NCBI GenBank assembly: GCA_020832495.1
Contig: JAFIEP010000010.1
Coordinates: forward strand, 1 to 61,955
DNA length: 61,955 nt
DNA from: Acidimicrobiia bacterium
Lineage (GTDB): Bacteria > Actinomycetota > Acidimicrobiia > Acidimicrobiales > Acidimicrobilacustridaceae
Direction of reading: 5' to 3'
Shown here: piece by piece, positions 61,877-61,955 of the stretch
How the letters are laid out: each line of letters opens with the position of its first letter
Position numbering within the stretch: position 1 is the first letter of the stretch
Notes under the pieces: model-generated
Told to the model about the DNA's origin: nothing
Database searches by the model: none
The model's input: the letters and a program-made list of their open reading frames with translations, nothing else
Made by a program: the position numbers and the translations under genes

Positions 61877-61955
61877 GAGCCTGGGCGCGTTCGGGCGGAG
61901 CACTCCGGTGCGTCGGTGTATGCCTGGTGGGGGTGGGGTCAGGGTGGTGGTTGTG

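Noticed and set aside
61409-61903. Minus-strand frame with Thr-Thr-Arg-Thr-Gly-Pro repeats
   Set aside because: It runs antisense into the DUF2127-like gene and the repeat reading is a consequence of an 18-bp unit; no start signal.

Overview
The window is very GC-rich, gene-dense bacterial DNA with many GTG starts, GGAGG-type ribosome sites, an F420/GGR-style actinobacterial gene complement, DUF2510 and LCP proteins, polyphosphate glucokinase and bd oxidase. This suggests a chromosome of the Actinomycetota, most likely class Acidimicrobiia; the class is an inference from gene content and style. No phage, insertion sequence, CRISPR array or rRNA operon is visible, and no gap between genes exceeds about 260 bases.

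Layout. 1-9.7 kb: J-domain protein, a GNAT/acyl-CoA-synthetase fusion, a molybdopterin oxidoreductase coupled to an alpha/beta hydrolase, two unknown proteins and a beta-lactamase-fold lipoprotein. 9.7-17 kb: cupin, sulfotransferase-like protein, CocE hydrolase, NeuD-type acyltransferase with a possible leader peptide, glycosyltransferase, geranylgeranyl-reductase-like enzyme. 17-24 kb: nitroreductase, crotonase, membrane protein, GDPD, a FadR-type regulator facing a fatty-acid-hydroxylase-like gene whose promoter contains a FadR-type palindrome, DNA glycosylase, DUF1028. 23.9-24.4 kb: tRNA-Arg, tRNA-His, tRNA-Lys and a strong hairpin. 24.5-36 kb: rRNA methyltransferase, rpe, PLP lyase, LCP protein, cydAB, zwf, pgi, phosphatase. 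36-42 kb: a minus-strand cell-surface cluster (hydrolase, PIG-V-like transferase, GT2, ChbG deacetylase, double methyltransferase). 42-51 kb: ppgK, a Gfo/Idh oxidoreductase divergent from AKR and LLM enzymes, PhoD, class I fumarase and a four-repeat DUF2510 protein. 51-56 kb: flavodoxin, a frame-disrupted asparagine-synthetase-like gene, amine oxidase and a secernin-like hydrolase. 56-62 kb: nitroreductase, GlcD-type oxidase, TPP enzyme, GNAT and a membrane protein.

Metabolism. rpe, zwf, pgi and ppgK give glucose phosphorylation from polyphosphate plus the oxidative pentose phosphate entry; cydAB gives a quinol oxidase; class I fumarase serves the TCA cycle. The GlcD-type oxidase followed by the TPP enzyme could form a 2-hydroxyacid to 2-oxoacid to carboligation route (inference).

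Three features run through the whole window and are the most unusual signals. First, about twenty genes have a -10-like hexamer (TANNNT type) ending just 6-9 bases before the start codon, as expected for leaderless mRNAs; at three divergent gene pairs the two -10 elements overlap in a few bases. Second, short tandem repeats (8-33 bp) sit directly after stop codons, and in several cases the repeat unit contains the stop codon and last codons of the gene, producing serial TGA triplets, often in all three frames. Third, many proteins carry N- or C-terminal low-complexity tails made by in-frame tandem repeats. Starts given here were chosen from Shine-Dalgarno sites or these start-proximal -10 elements, so several are shorter than the longest possible reading frame.
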